Positions 36,648 through 45,573 of a stretch of 64,000 nt of DNA are shown here, piece after piece. Location of the stretch: the NCBI RefSeq assembly GCF_039872765.1, contig NZ_JBDPZC010000010.1, positions 1 through 64,000 on the forward strand, written 5' to 3'. The translations under genes were made by a program, and so were the position numbers. How positions within the stretch are numbered: the first letter of the stretch is position 1; each line of letters begins with the position of its first letter. The stretch comes from Roseateles_B flavus (GTDB taxonomy: Bacteria > Pseudomonadota > Gammaproteobacteria > Burkholderiales > Burkholderiaceae_C). The notes beneath the pieces were generated by a model, which saw only the letters and a program-made list of their open reading frames with translations, was not told where the DNA came from and made no database searches.

Positions 36648-37049
36648 AGGAGGCGCCGACGAACGCTGCCCGAGAGACATGGCAGGAGCGATCCTGCCTG
36701 TGGGGCCGCAGCGTGGGATGGTGAGCCTGGGCGCCGAGCCGCGCAGATCAGGCGAGCCCCTGAGGGCACGCGGTCCGGGCGCGGTCGTGTGAGGAGCGGA
36801 CGACTCAGCCCGACGGACAGGCCCGGGCGCAGGGATCCGCCCCGTGGGGGCAGGTCTTGCGGCCAGGGCCGCGGCGCAGGGCTTGTGGTGTGTGTCGAGG
36901 CGTCATGCATGGCATCTTCGCGCGGCGGGCGTTTTGCAAAAGCCTGAAGAAGGCGGGTCGGCAAGGCCACTTAGATGCGGGCGAGTTCCGGTGCTATTCC
37001 ACGCTTTCCTGTCGGCACCCCGGCAGCCTCGCTCCCGCGGCCCGGCGTC
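36648..37049. other. Non-coding stretch downstream of ycnI
   Basis: About 400 bases between the ycnI stop and the terminator. The open frames here have no ribosome site and protein sequence that looks random. It would be an unusually long 3' untranslated region, and could hide a small RNA, but nothing specific was recognised. Confidence 0.5.
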
Positions 37050-37589
37050 TCAATGCGCGTGCTCGCCGCTCCCTGCCGCCTTGAGCATCAGCCGTACGGC
37101 GGGCGCCTTGAGCCCGGCCGTGCTGGAGCCGCTGGCGGGCAGATCGGCCCAGTTCCATTCGCCCTCTGTGCAGCGCTGGTGGACCTTGAACCAGACCGGT
37201 CCCACGGACTCGGGCAGGCCGCCGCGCAGCACGAACTCCTCGTACCAGCCGTCCTGCAGGTAGTGGGCCTCGTCGCGGGCCGTCCAGCTGATCTCGGTGA
37301 CGTCCTCGCGGATGGTCTTGCCGTGGCTGTCATAGGGCTGGGCCAGGGGCTTCTTGCGGATGGCCAGGATCCAGCCTTCCTTGGGCTGGGGCTTGGCGCC
37401 GCGCAGGCCCTCGGGCAGGGTCACGGTGACCTGGGTCGTCGGTGCGCCGTTGCAGCCGTGGCCAATGCGCAGCACGGCCTTGTAGGGGCTGCCGGCGATG
37501 GCTTCGCCCTGCTCGAGCGAGACGTGGGCCTGGGCCTGGCTGCCCATCAGCAGGCCCAGGGCGGTGAAGAGGAAAGTCTTGGATTGCAT
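37050..37589 (-). CDS. YcnI-like DUF1775 copper-related periplasmic protein
   Basis: A 179-residue exported protein. The signal peptide (about 1-21) ends in QAQA, leaving an N-terminal His (HVSLEQGEAIAGSPYKAVLR). An N-terminal histidine plus later residues binds Cu(II) in YcnI-family proteins. GHGCNGAPTTQVTVTLPEGL and WTARDEAHYLQDGWYEEF match the DUF1775 fold. It shares a transcript with the TonB receptor gene, pointing to copper handling. Confidence 0.88.
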   Translation of the reverse strand: MQSKTFLFTALGLLMGSQAQAHVSLEQGEAIAGSPYKAVLRIGHGCNGAPTTQVTVTLPEGLRGAKPQPKEGWILAIRKKPLAQPYDSHGKTIREDVTEISWTARDEAHYLQDGWYEEFVLRGGLPESVGPVWFKVHQRCTEGEWNWADLPASGSSTAGLKAPAVRLMLKAAGSGEHAH

Positions 37590-37619
37590 GGTGTGCCTTG
37601 GTGCTGGGCCTTGCGGCCG

Positions 37620-40034
37620 TCAGAGGTCGAACTTCAGTTCCGCGTGGAAGGTGCGCTGCGGATAGGGATGGAAGTTCCAGTACCGGTAGTTGTTGAGGTT
37701 GTCGATGCCGCCGGCCAGGCTCCACTGGCGGTTGATGCGCCACTGCAGGCGCAGGTCCGTCGTGAAGTACTTGCTGGCGCCCTGGTAGGCGAAGCCGTTG
37801 GGGTCGCTGTTGTCCAGGGTGCTGTACTGGCGGCCGCTGTAGCGCGCGCCGTAGCTCAGGCTGAGCTCGGGGCTGAGCTGCCAGCTCGCCAGCAGGGTGG
37901 CACGCCAGCGCGGCACGCGGGGCTGCCACTTGCCGATCACGTCCCCCGGCACGCTGACATAGCCGCTGCTGGCGAGGATGCGCGAATCGGCGTAGGTGAG
38001 GCTGCCGCTGAGGCCCAGGCCCTTGAGCAGGCGCTCGGTCCAGCCGCCGGCGGTGTTGAAGGACAGCTCCACGCCGTTGGTGCGCACGTAGTCCACGTTC
38101 TGCACGGTGCTGGCGTTGGTCGCCACGTTCAGCAGCGAGTAGAGCGCATCACGGGTGTCCTCGCGGAACCAGGTGATGCGCAGCTGGCTGCAGGCCTCGC
38201 CCCATTCGGCGCTGAGCTCGGTGGTCCAGCCCTTCTCGGGGCGCAGGTCGGGGTTGTTGTTGATCACGCCGCCGGTCTTGCTGTCGAAGCCGCCCTGGTA
38301 GAGCTCGCTGACGGTGGGGAAGCGCACGGCGCGGCCGGTGCTGGCCTTGAGCATCCAGTTCTCGCTCAGCTGATGAGACAGCGCGGCCTTGGGCGAGAGG
38401 GCCTGCAGGCTGCGCTCGGCATGGCCCAGCACGCAACGCTGGGTGGCGGGGTTGCAGGCGCCCTTGTCGAAGGTGCCGGTGTAGGCGGCCTCTGTGCGGC
38501 CGTCCAGCGCCTGCCAGTGCTCGGCGCGCAGACCCAGCACGGCCTGCCAGTCGCGGCCCAGCTCCCAGCTGTCCTGCAGGTAGAGGGCATCGCTGCGCGT
38601 CTTGCCGGCGAAGAGCGAGGCGAAGCTGGCCGCGTCGCCCGAGCGCCAGTCGGTGGTGTTGTCCACGCGGGTGCTGAGCCTGCCTTCCTCGCGCGAGAGG
38701 CCGGCCTCCAGCACATGGGCGCCGCCCGGGCGCCAGACACCGCGGGCGCTCCAGGTCTTCCAGCCGGTGCCCTGCTGGTCGGTGAGGCGGCCGGCCTCGG
38801 GCTGGGCCTTGCTGCTGGGGGCGTAGCTGCGGGTCTGGTCGCTGAGGTAGTCGTACTGGCTCCAGGCCAGGCTGTAGTCGAAGAAGCCCATGGTGTGGGA
38901 CTTCAGCGTGAGGGCCTGCATGCGGTGCTCCAGCGCGTCACGGCTGCGGCTGAAGTCCGAGGCGGCCAGGGTGTAGCGCCTGCCGTCGATGATCACGCCC
39001 TGGCTGATGTCGCCGCCGTAGCGGTGGTCCACCGTACGGCCCTGCTCGTCGCGCAGATAGCTGCGGGAACTGCCCTCGCTGCGGTTCTTCCAGTCGGCCA
39101 GCACATAGCTCAGGCGCAGGGTGGCATTGAAGTCCCAGGCGAGCTTGGCCTTGAGGTGGTCCTGGGTGGTGTCGTACTCGGTGGCGCTGCCAACCAGGTA
39201 CCAGTCCTGGTTGCTGCGGTTCTTCTCCAGCACCGCGCCAGTGACCACGGGCAGGCCAGCCCCGGGGGCCGCGCCGGTGCTCGAGAGCTTGCTGGCGAAG
39301 ACCAGGGGCTGGCCATGGCTCTGGCTGCGGCTGCCGTGCAGCCACCAAGCCAGTGCGCCGTCGCGGCTGCCGACCGAGAGGCTGCCCTGCGTGGCGCGGT
39401 AGGTCTCCTCCTGGCCGTACATGCGGTTGGGCTGCACGGCGGTGGCCACGCGGCCGTGGGCCTCGAAGGACTGGGGCATGCGGGTCTGGTAGTCGACCAC
39501 CGCGCCGACGGCATTGCCCGAGTAGCCGGCCGAGAAGGGCCCGTAGAGCACGTCGACCCGGGCGATCTCCTCCGGCGTCACCAGGCCCCAGCGCGGGGCG
39601 AAGGTGGCGCCGTTGCCCAGCAGGTTGGACAGCTGGATGCCGTCTGCAAAGACCAGGGAGCGGGCGCTGTTGCCTGTGCCCGAGGCGCGGGTGGAGAGCA
39701 CGGCGTGGTTGTAGTCGCCGATGTAGCGCTTGCGCACCAGCAGGCTGGGGAAGTACTTCAGCGCATCCTCGGCATCGGTGGCGTTGACGGTGCGGGCCAG
39801 GGTGGCGGCGTCGATGCCCTCGATGGTGGTCGGGATGGTGGTGGGCAGCGAGGTGGGCGAGTTGCCATGCACGGTGACCACGCCCAGCTGCTTGGTCTGG
39901 GAGTCGCCCTGGTCGGCGGCGGGGGGCGTGGCGGGCGGGGTGGCGGTGTCGGTCGTCTGGGCCTGGACGCTCGTGGCGAGACAGGCCAGGGCAAGGGCCT
40001 GCAGCAGGGGCTGCAGCGGGAAGGGCTTGTTCAT
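37620..40034 (-). CDS. TonB-dependent outer-membrane receptor, probably for copper
   Basis: An 804-residue outer-membrane transporter. The signal peptide is about 1-26 (ending VQAQ). The plug domain includes NATDAEDALKYFPSLLVRKR, ARSLVFADGIQLSNLLGNGA and VDVLYGPFSAGYSGNAVGAV. The barrel follows and ends with the typical aromatic terminus FHAELKFDL. The residues before the plug are a Thr/Pro/Ala spacer. Adjacent ycnI and DUF2946 genes suggest a copper or copper-complex ligand. Cobalamin is an alternative, but no B12 riboswitch was seen upstream. Confidence 0.88.
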   Translation of the reverse strand: MNKPFPLQPLLQALALACLATSVQAQTTDTATPPATPPAADQGDSQTKQLGVVTVHGNSPTSLPTTIPTTIEGIDAATLARTVNATDAEDALKYFPSLLVRKRYIGDYNHAVLSTRASGTGNSARSLVFADGIQLSNLLGNGATFAPRWGLVTPEEIARVDVLYGPFSAGYSGNAVGAVVDYQTRMPQSFEAHGRVATAVQPNRMYGQEETYRATQGSLSVGSRDGALAWWLHGSRSQSHGQPLVFASKLSSTGAAPGAGLPVVTGAVLEKNRSNQDWYLVGSATEYDTTQDHLKAKLAWDFNATLRLSYVLADWKNRSEGSSRSYLRDEQGRTVDHRYGGDISQGVIIDGRRYTLAASDFSRSRDALEHRMQALTLKSHTMGFFDYSLAWSQYDYLSDQTRSYAPSSKAQPEAGRLTDQQGTGWKTWSARGVWRPGGAHVLEAGLSREEGRLSTRVDNTTDWRSGDAASFASLFAGKTRSDALYLQDSWELGRDWQAVLGLRAEHWQALDGRTEAAYTGTFDKGACNPATQRCVLGHAERSLQALSPKAALSHQLSENWMLKASTGRAVRFPTVSELYQGGFDSKTGGVINNNPDLRPEKGWTTELSAEWGEACSQLRITWFREDTRDALYSLLNVATNASTVQNVDYVRTNGVELSFNTAGGWTERLLKGLGLSGSLTYADSRILASSGYVSVPGDVIGKWQPRVPRWRATLLASWQLSPELSLSYGARYSGRQYSTLDNSDPNGFAYQGASKYFTTDLRLQWRINRQWSLAGGIDNLNNYRYWNFHPYPQRTFHAELKFDL

Positions 40035-40194
40035 GATGGTGGCACAGCGGTGCGCGGGGGCCCGGGCCGGCTCAGGGCGGGGGCGGCCACGCAGTCCGTC
40101 GCGACCGGCCTGGGCCGAGGGGCACGGGCAGGGCGGGACTGGGAGGGAGTTGCCGGCCGGCTGCCGCAAGACGCGGCGCCGGCGCGGGTGTCAA

Positions 40195-40575
40195 TCAGAG
40201 AAGCAGGCTTCCCTGGGGCGGTCCGCGGGAGAGGGCGGGCTGCCAGACGCTGCGCTGTGCAGGCGAGGAGAGAAATCGTTCGGGCACCAGGGCCAGCACC
40301 CGGGCAGCCGTGGGCCGCACCTGGAGGCCCGTCGGCAGCGGGGCGAGGTCCTGCTGATGGGCTGCGCAGAACTTGCAGTGGGCCGAAAGCCCGTGGTCCT
40401 CGACGCCGCTGCGGCCACCATCGGGCCACTCGCCCTGCTGGGCGCGGGGCGAGACCAGGCTGGCACGGCAGACCTGGGTGAAGGGCGTCAGCTCACCCCG
40501 CTGGGCCGCCACCACCTGCGACAGCGCAGGCGCCAGCGCGCCGAACCAGAGGCTCAGCAGCACGAGGTAGCGCAT
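40195..40575 (-). CDS. DUF2946-like small exported protein
   Basis: A small protein of about 126 residues. It opens with a hydrophobic signal or anchor (MRYLVLLSLWFGALAPAL) and has a cysteine/histidine cluster CKFCAAHQQDL in the middle, with an upstream CRAS, which is the DUF2946 pattern. Such genes commonly sit beside TonB-dependent copper receptors and YcnI. The start is not certain: ATG 40575 gives a good signal peptide; GTG 40602 and TTG 40620 are alternatives, and none has a good ribosome site. Confidence 0.65.
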   Translation of the reverse strand: MRYLVLLSLWFGALAPALSQVVAAQRGELTPFTQVCRASLVSPRAQQGEWPDGGRSGVEDHGLSAHCKFCAAHQQDLAPLPTGLQVRPTAARVLALVPERFLSSPAQRSVWQPALSRGPPQGSLLL

Positions 40576-40666
40576 CAGCAGGGAGGGGTGGCGGGTGATC
40601 ACGGGGCGAAGTGTAGCCAAAGGCTTCCGCCAGGAACACGAACTGGATCAAGCCCGGAGGACAGGT

Positions 40667-41464
40667 TCAGGACAGGGTGGGATCGACGCCGTGGTGCTGC
40701 AGCAGCTCCCGCCAGGCGGGATCCTGCAGCAGGCCGGCCACGGTCCGGCGCAGCCATTCGCTCTGCTCGGCGGGCATCAGCGGCGACAGCAGCAGGCGCC
40801 GCTGGTAGCGCTGGCGGGGCGTCTCGGCAACATGGAGCCGGGCATCGAAGCCCGGCAGGCGCTGGCGCCAGCCGGCCAGTCCGCTGCGGGAGAGGAAGAT
40901 GGCGTGCACCCGCCCCATCAGCAGCATGCGCAGGCAAGCCTCCTGGCTGAAGGAGTCCAGGCGCTGCACCTCGCCCGACTTCACCAGCGCTTCAGTTTCC
41001 GGGTAGACGTGGCCGAAGACGCCGCCCAGGGTCAGGCCTTTCAGCGAGGTCGGGCCCTGGTAGTCCACGGGGTAGGACCTCAGCGAGGCGACGAGGTCCT
41101 CGTCCTGCATCAGCGGCTCGGTCCAGAGGAAGCGGTGGCGGTCGGGGTCCTGGAACCAGGCCGGGCTCACCCAGGGCACCAGGCCTATCCAGTCGCTGCG
41201 CCCGACCAGGGCGGCCACCCGGCGGCGCGGTAGCAGCTCTTCATGCATCGGCGGCAGCAGCGGTCCGGCCCGCTCCTGCAGCAGTGCCAGCAGCGACTGC
41301 GTCAGGCCCTGGCCCGGGCCAGTGGAGAAGGGCGGGTAGTCGTAGTAGCTCAGGACCGGCAGGACCGACGGGCCCGCCGCCCGCGCCGGCCCGCTGCCCA
41401 CCCCGGCCAGTGGGGCCAGGGCGAGGGCGAGGCAGTGTCGGCGTCGCAGGGCGGACTCGGGCAT
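40667..41464 (-). CDS. Periplasmic solute-binding-like protein, family 3 type
   Basis: A 265-residue exported protein. The N-terminal RRRHCLALALAPLAGVGSG acts as the signal peptide. LSYYDYPPFSTGPGQGLTQS resembles the first-lobe start of family 3 binding proteins. No permease gene is near, so it may be a sensor or orphan binder. It is a weak counterpart of the protein at 2971-3903. It lies 120 bases after the M20 gene of the purine locus, possibly with its own promoter. Confidence 0.65.
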   Translation of the reverse strand: MPESALRRRHCLALALAPLAGVGSGPARAAGPSVLPVLSYYDYPPFSTGPGQGLTQSLLALLQERAGPLLPPMHEELLPRRRVAALVGRSDWIGLVPWVSPAWFQDPDRHRFLWTEPLMQDEDLVASLRSYPVDYQGPTSLKGLTLGGVFGHVYPETEALVKSGEVQRLDSFSQEACLRMLLMGRVHAIFLSRSGLAGWRQRLPGFDARLHVAETPRQRYQRRLLLSPLMPAEQSEWLRRTVAGLLQDPAWRELLQHHGVDPTLS

Positions 41465-41584
41465 GACGGCTCCAGCGTGGGCAGGGACCCGTCTTTGGGA
41501 GTTATGCCCCTGCAGGCCCGCAGTATGCGCTCAAACCCCTGGCTGGCGACCCGCTGGCAGTGCGCCCCTGCAACGGCGGCGGTA

Positions 41585-42844
41585 TCAGGCGCAGAGCAGA
41601 TCCAGCAGCGTGCGGGCCACGACCTGGGTGGCCCGCCGCAGGTCGTCCAGCACCAGGTGCTCGTCGGCCCGCTTGGCATTGGACTCCAGCACGGTGCGCG
41701 GCCCGGCGCCGTAGATGGCGGCCGGGATGCCCTGCTCGCCATAGAGGCGCACATCGGTGTAGAGCGGCGTGCCGGAGGTCGGGATGGGCTCCCCGAACAG
41801 GGCCTGGCCATGGCGCTGCAGGGGTTCCACCAGGCGCTCGTGCCCCGGCAGCGGCTTCAGCGAACGGGCCAGCAGCAGGCGCCGGATCTCCACCGTGCCC
41901 GCAAAGCCCCGGGCCGCCTCGGCGATCACCTGGCGCAGCTCGGCCTCGACCTGCACCGGGTCCTCCTCGGGAATCATGCGGCGGTCCAGCTTCAGCACCA
42001 CCTTGCCGGGGACGACGTTGGTGTTGGTCCCGCCCTCGATGCGGCCCACGTTCAGGTAGGGATGCTGGATGCCGGGCACCTGGCTGCAGAGCTGGCGGTA
42101 GCGCTCGTTCTGGGCATACAGGGCGTTGAGGATCGTCACCGCGCCCTGCAGGGCGTCGATGCCGGTGTCGGGGATGGCGGCATGGGCCATGCGGCCGTGC
42201 ACCGTGAGCTCCATCTGCAGGCAGCCGTTGTGGGCGGTCACCACCTGGTAGCTGAAGCCGGCGGCCAGCAGCAGATCCGGGCGGGTGAGGCCCTGCCTGA
42301 GCAGCCAGCCCGGGCCCAGCTCGCCGCCGAACTCCTCGTCGTAGGTGAAGTGCAGCTCCACGCCGCCGCGCAGGGGCTGCTGCAGGCTCTCCAGTGCGCG
42401 CAGGGCGAAGGTGTAGGTGGCGAAGTCGCTCTTGCTGACGGCGGCGGCGCGGCCATAGAGCCGGCCATTCGCCACCTCGCCGCTGTAGGGACCGTGGGTC
42501 CAGCCCTCGCCGGGCGGCACCACGTCGCCATGGGCATTGAGCGCGATCACCGGGCCGCCCTCGCCGTAGCGGCGGCGCACGATGAGGTTGGTGATGCTCT
42601 GCAGCCCGGCGGCCTCGACCTCCTCCTGCGGCACCGCATGCGGCTCGGCCTGCAGCCCCATGGCGGCCAGCAGCTCCGCCGTGCGCTGGGCATGGGGCGC
42701 GTTGTTGCCGGGAGGCGTGTCGGTGGGGACCTGGACCAGGGCCTGCAGATAGGCCACCTCCTCCTCAAAGTGGGCGGCGATCCAGGCGTCCAGCTGCGCG
42801 TAGAGCGCCTGCCTGTCAGGGGCGGGGGGGATGATGGGGCTCAT
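41585..42844 (-). CDS. M20-family metallohydrolase, ArgE/DapE-like
   Basis: A 419-residue dinuclear-zinc amidohydrolase. The metal and catalytic elements are NAHGDVVPPGEGW and TYDEEFGGELGPGWLL, and HGRMAHAAIPDTGIDALQGA covers the dimer/substrate lobe. The start overlaps the uraD-allC stop by 4 bases, so it belongs to the purine operon. ArgE-type enzymes remove acyl groups from amino acids. In this context a ureidoglycolate or ureidoglycine amidohydrolase is attractive, because no other gene for that step is visible. Confidence 0.8.
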   Translation of the reverse strand: MSPIIPPAPDRQALYAQLDAWIAAHFEEEVAYLQALVQVPTDTPPGNNAPHAQRTAELLAAMGLQAEPHAVPQEEVEAAGLQSITNLIVRRRYGEGGPVIALNAHGDVVPPGEGWTHGPYSGEVANGRLYGRAAAVSKSDFATYTFALRALESLQQPLRGGVELHFTYDEEFGGELGPGWLLRQGLTRPDLLLAAGFSYQVVTAHNGCLQMELTVHGRMAHAAIPDTGIDALQGAVTILNALYAQNERYRQLCSQVPGIQHPYLNVGRIEGGTNTNVVPGKVVLKLDRRMIPEEDPVQVEAELRQVIAEAARGFAGTVEIRRLLLARSLKPLPGHERLVEPLQRHGQALFGEPIPTSGTPLYTDVRLYGEQGIPAAIYGAGPRTVLESNAKRADEHLVLDDLRRATQVVARTLLDLLCA

Positions 42845-44625
42845 GCCTTGTGTTCCTTGCTCAATCCATCCAGCAGCGCCAGCAGGGCGCGCACGGCGAG
42901 GTCGGCATCGTCGTTGCTGACCGTTTCCAGCGGGTTGTGGCTGATGCCCAGATTGCCGCCGCGCACGAAGAGCATGGCCTGGGGCAGCGCCTCGTGGATC
43001 TTCATGGCGTCATGGCCGGCGCCCGAAGGCAGGCGGTGCACGGGCAGGCCCAGGCTCTGCACAGCGGCTTCCCAGCGTGCCTGCCAGGCCGCGTCGCTGG
43101 GCGCGGCCGAGGCGACGACGGTCGGGGTGAGCGAGCCCTGCAGGCCACGGCGCTCGCAGATCGACTGGAGGCGGGCGCGCACGGCGGCGTCCAGTGCATC
43201 GCGCTGGGTGTCGTCGCCAGCGCGGAGGTCCAGGCTGAAGCGGCAGCGGCCGGGCACCACATTGATCGAGCCGCCCGGCACCTCCAGCAGCCCCACGGTG
43301 CCCACGGTGCCAGGTCTTGCCTGCGCCTCGTGCTCGACGGCCAGCACCAGCTCGGCCGCGGCCGCGGCGGCGTCGCGGCGCCGGTCCATGGGCGTGGTGC
43401 CGGCGTGGCTGGCCAGGCCGGTGATCTCGCCCAGGTAGCGGCGGCTGCCGTTGATGGAGGTGACCACGCCCAGGGGCAGGTCCAGCTCGCACAGCACGGG
43501 GCCCTGCTCGATGTGCAGCTCCACATAGCCCCCGTAGCGGGCGGGATCGCGCCGCAGGGCCTGGATGGAGGCCAGCGTGCCGGGATGGCCGGCGGCGCGC
43601 AGGGCGTCCTGCAGGCGGATGCCCTCGGCGTCCTGCTGATCCAGCCAGGCCGGGTCGAAGCGTCCCACCAGCGCGCTGCTGCTGAGGAAGGTGGCGGCGA
43701 AGCGCTGGCCCTCCTCCTCGGCAAAGGCCACCAGCTCCAGCGTGAAGGGCAGGCGGCGGCCCTGCTGCTTCAGCTGGCGCACGGCCTCGATCGTGGCCAG
43801 CACGCCCAGCCGGCCGTCATGGCGGCCGGCGTTGCGCACGGTGTCGTAGTGGCTGCCGGTGAGCAGCCAGGGCGCGTCAGCCTGAATGCCATGGAGGACG
43901 CCCACCACATTGCCCAGCGCGTCGACGCTCACGTCGTCGAAGCCAGCTTCCTGCATCGCCAGGGTCAGGTCTTGCGCGACGGCCTGGTGGGCAGGCGTCA
44001 TGTAGGTCACGCAGAGCTGGCCCTGCTCGGCGAAGGGCGGCTCGGAGTGACGGGCCAGGTGATCGGCGGCGTCCAGCACCGCGTTGCCCAGCAGGGGCGG
44101 CGCGGCGAACTTGTCGTCCAGCCGGATCTCGGCGATGCGGTGGATGTTGCGCAGGCACTCGGCGCGCTCCACATCGGGCGGTGCGTGCAGGCGGCGCTCG
44201 AAGGCCTCGATGATGGCCTGGCGCGAGAGGCCCAGGCCCCGCGGCCCGCGCACCGCCAGGATGAAGGGCCAGCCGAAGCGCTCGCCATAGGCCTTGTTCA
44301 GTGCCTGCAGCCGTTCGAACTCGGTGGGGCTGCAGTGCTGCAGGCCGGCGCGGCTTTGCTCGTCGGTGGATTCGGCGGTCAGCTGGCCCGCGACGGCGGC
44401 CTTGCCGGCCAGCTCCGGGTGGGCGCGGATCAGGCCCAGCTGCTCCTGCGGCGAGGCCTGGCTCACCGCCTGAGCCAGGGCCAGCTTCAGGGCGGCCAGG
44501 CTGGCGAAGGGCCGCCGCGCGGCGGCGCGGCGGGCGATCCAGGGCGAGTGCTCGTAGACGCCGTCCAGCGCGGCCACGAAGGCCTCGCCGTCCAGGGTGT
44601 TGAGGTGTTGGAGGTCCAGGCTCAC
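42841..44625 (-). CDS. UraD-AllC fusion: OHCU decarboxylase plus allantoate amidohydrolase
   Basis: A 594-residue two-domain protein. Residues 1-170 are OHCU decarboxylase, which gives S-allantoin from the HIU hydrolysis product: IRAHPELAGKAA with H69, and SPTEFERLQALNKAYGERFG. Residues about 205-594 are an M20-type allantoate amidohydrolase with TGSHYDTVRNAGRHDG (H259, D270) and FAEEEGQRF. The two steps flank the allantoinase step encoded by the upstream puuE. The gene starts 3 bases after puuE and overlaps the M20 gene. Confidence 0.92.
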   Translation of the reverse strand: MSLDLQHLNTLDGEAFVAALDGVYEHSPWIARRAAARRPFASLAALKLALAQAVSQASPQEQLGLIRAHPELAGKAAVAGQLTAESTDEQSRAGLQHCSPTEFERLQALNKAYGERFGWPFILAVRGPRGLGLSRQAIIEAFERRLHAPPDVERAECLRNIHRIAEIRLDDKFAAPPLLGNAVLDAADHLARHSEPPFAEQGQLCVTYMTPAHQAVAQDLTLAMQEAGFDDVSVDALGNVVGVLHGIQADAPWLLTGSHYDTVRNAGRHDGRLGVLATIEAVRQLKQQGRRLPFTLELVAFAEEEGQRFAATFLSSSALVGRFDPAWLDQQDAEGIRLQDALRAAGHPGTLASIQALRRDPARYGGYVELHIEQGPVLCELDLPLGVVTSINGSRRYLGEITGLASHAGTTPMDRRRDAAAAAAELVLAVEHEAQARPGTVGTVGLLEVPGGSINVVPGRCRFSLDLRAGDDTQRDALDAAVRARLQSICERRGLQGSLTPTVVASAAPSDAAWQARWEAAVQSLGLPVHRLPSGAGHDAMKIHEALPQAMLFVRGGNLGISHNPLETVSNDDADLAVRALLALLDGLSKEHKA

Positions 44626-44628
44626 GGC

Positions 44629-45573
44629 TCACTCCCAGACAAAGGCGGTGGCGGGATCGAAGGGATGCATGGCGCGCCAGTGCCGTGCGATGTCGAGGCG
44701 GCGGCAGATCCACACCTGCTCATGCGACTGCACGTGGTCCAGGAAGCGCTGCAGCGCCTTCATGCGGCCGGGACGGCCCAGCAGCCGGCAGTGCATGCCC
44801 ACGCTCATCATGCGCGGGGTCTCGGCGCCCTCGGCGTACAGCACATCGAAGCTGTCGCGCAGGTACTCGAAGAACTCGTCGCCATGGCTGAAACCCTGCG
44901 GCAGGGCGAAGCGCATGTCGTTGCAGTCCAGGGTGTAGGGCACGACCAGATGCGGTGCCAGCGTGCCGTCGGACTTGCGCACTTGCAGCCAGAAGGGGAG
45001 GTCGTCGCCGTAGTAGTCGCTGTCATAGGCGAAGCCGCCGTGCTCGGCCACCAGGCGGCGGGTGTTGGGGCTGTCCCGCCCGGTGTACCAGCCTTCGGGG
45101 CGCTGGCCGGTCAGGCGCTCGATGATGGCCATGCCGCGCTGCAGGTGCTCGCGCTCCTGGGCCTCGTCCATGCCCTGGTAGTGGATCCAGCGCCAGCCGT
45201 GGCAGGCGATCTCGTGACCCAGCTCGACGAAGGCCTGCGTCAGCTCGGGATGCCGCTCCAGCGCCATCGAGACGCCGAAGACGGTCAGCGGCAGGCCGCG
45301 TCGCTCGAACTCGCGCAGCAGGCGCCACACGCCCACGCGCGAGCCGTATTCGTAGATGCCTTCCATGCTCAGGTGCCGCGCGGGGTAGGCCGCAGGGTTG
45401 AACATTTCGGAGAGGAACTGCTCGGAGCCCGCATCGCCGTGCAGCACCGAGTTCTCCCCGCCCTCCTCGTAGTTCAGCACGAACTGCAGGGCGACGCGGG
45501 CCTGGCCCGGCCATTGCGCCTGGGGCAGATTGCGGCCGTAGCCGATGAGGTCGCGGGGATAGCGTGCGTTCAT
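44629..45573 (-). CDS. puuE: Allantoinase PuuE, polysaccharide-deacetylase fold
   Basis: A 314-residue metal-independent allantoinase that opens allantoin to allantoate. It has RYPRDLIGYGRNLPQAQWPG and VALQFVLNYEEGGENSVLHG, which are PuuE hallmarks, and later HEIACHGWRWIHYQGMDEAQ and GWYTGRDSPNTRRLV. Its ATG overlaps the stop of the GntR gene by 4 bases, so the operon order is regulator, puuE, uraD-allC, M20. Confidence 0.95.
   Translation of the reverse strand: MNARYPRDLIGYGRNLPQAQWPGQARVALQFVLNYEEGGENSVLHGDAGSEQFLSEMFNPAAYPARHLSMEGIYEYGSRVGVWRLLREFERRGLPLTVFGVSMALERHPELTQAFVELGHEIACHGWRWIHYQGMDEAQEREHLQRGMAIIERLTGQRPEGWYTGRDSPNTRRLVAEHGGFAYDSDYYGDDLPFWLQVRKSDGTLAPHLVVPYTLDCNDMRFALPQGFSHGDEFFEYLRDSFDVLYAEGAETPRMMSVGMHCRLLGRPGRMKALQRFLDHVQSHEQVWICRRLDIARHWRAMHPFDPATAFVWE

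Noticed and set aside
36602..36970. 122-codon open frame on the minus strand
   Set aside because: It runs through a strong terminator, has no ribosome site, and its protein looks like random Pro/Arg/Ser sequence.
37590..40194. Possible cobalamin riboswitch upstream of the TonB receptor
   Set aside because: No B12-box or conserved riboswitch core was seen in the 160-base gap.
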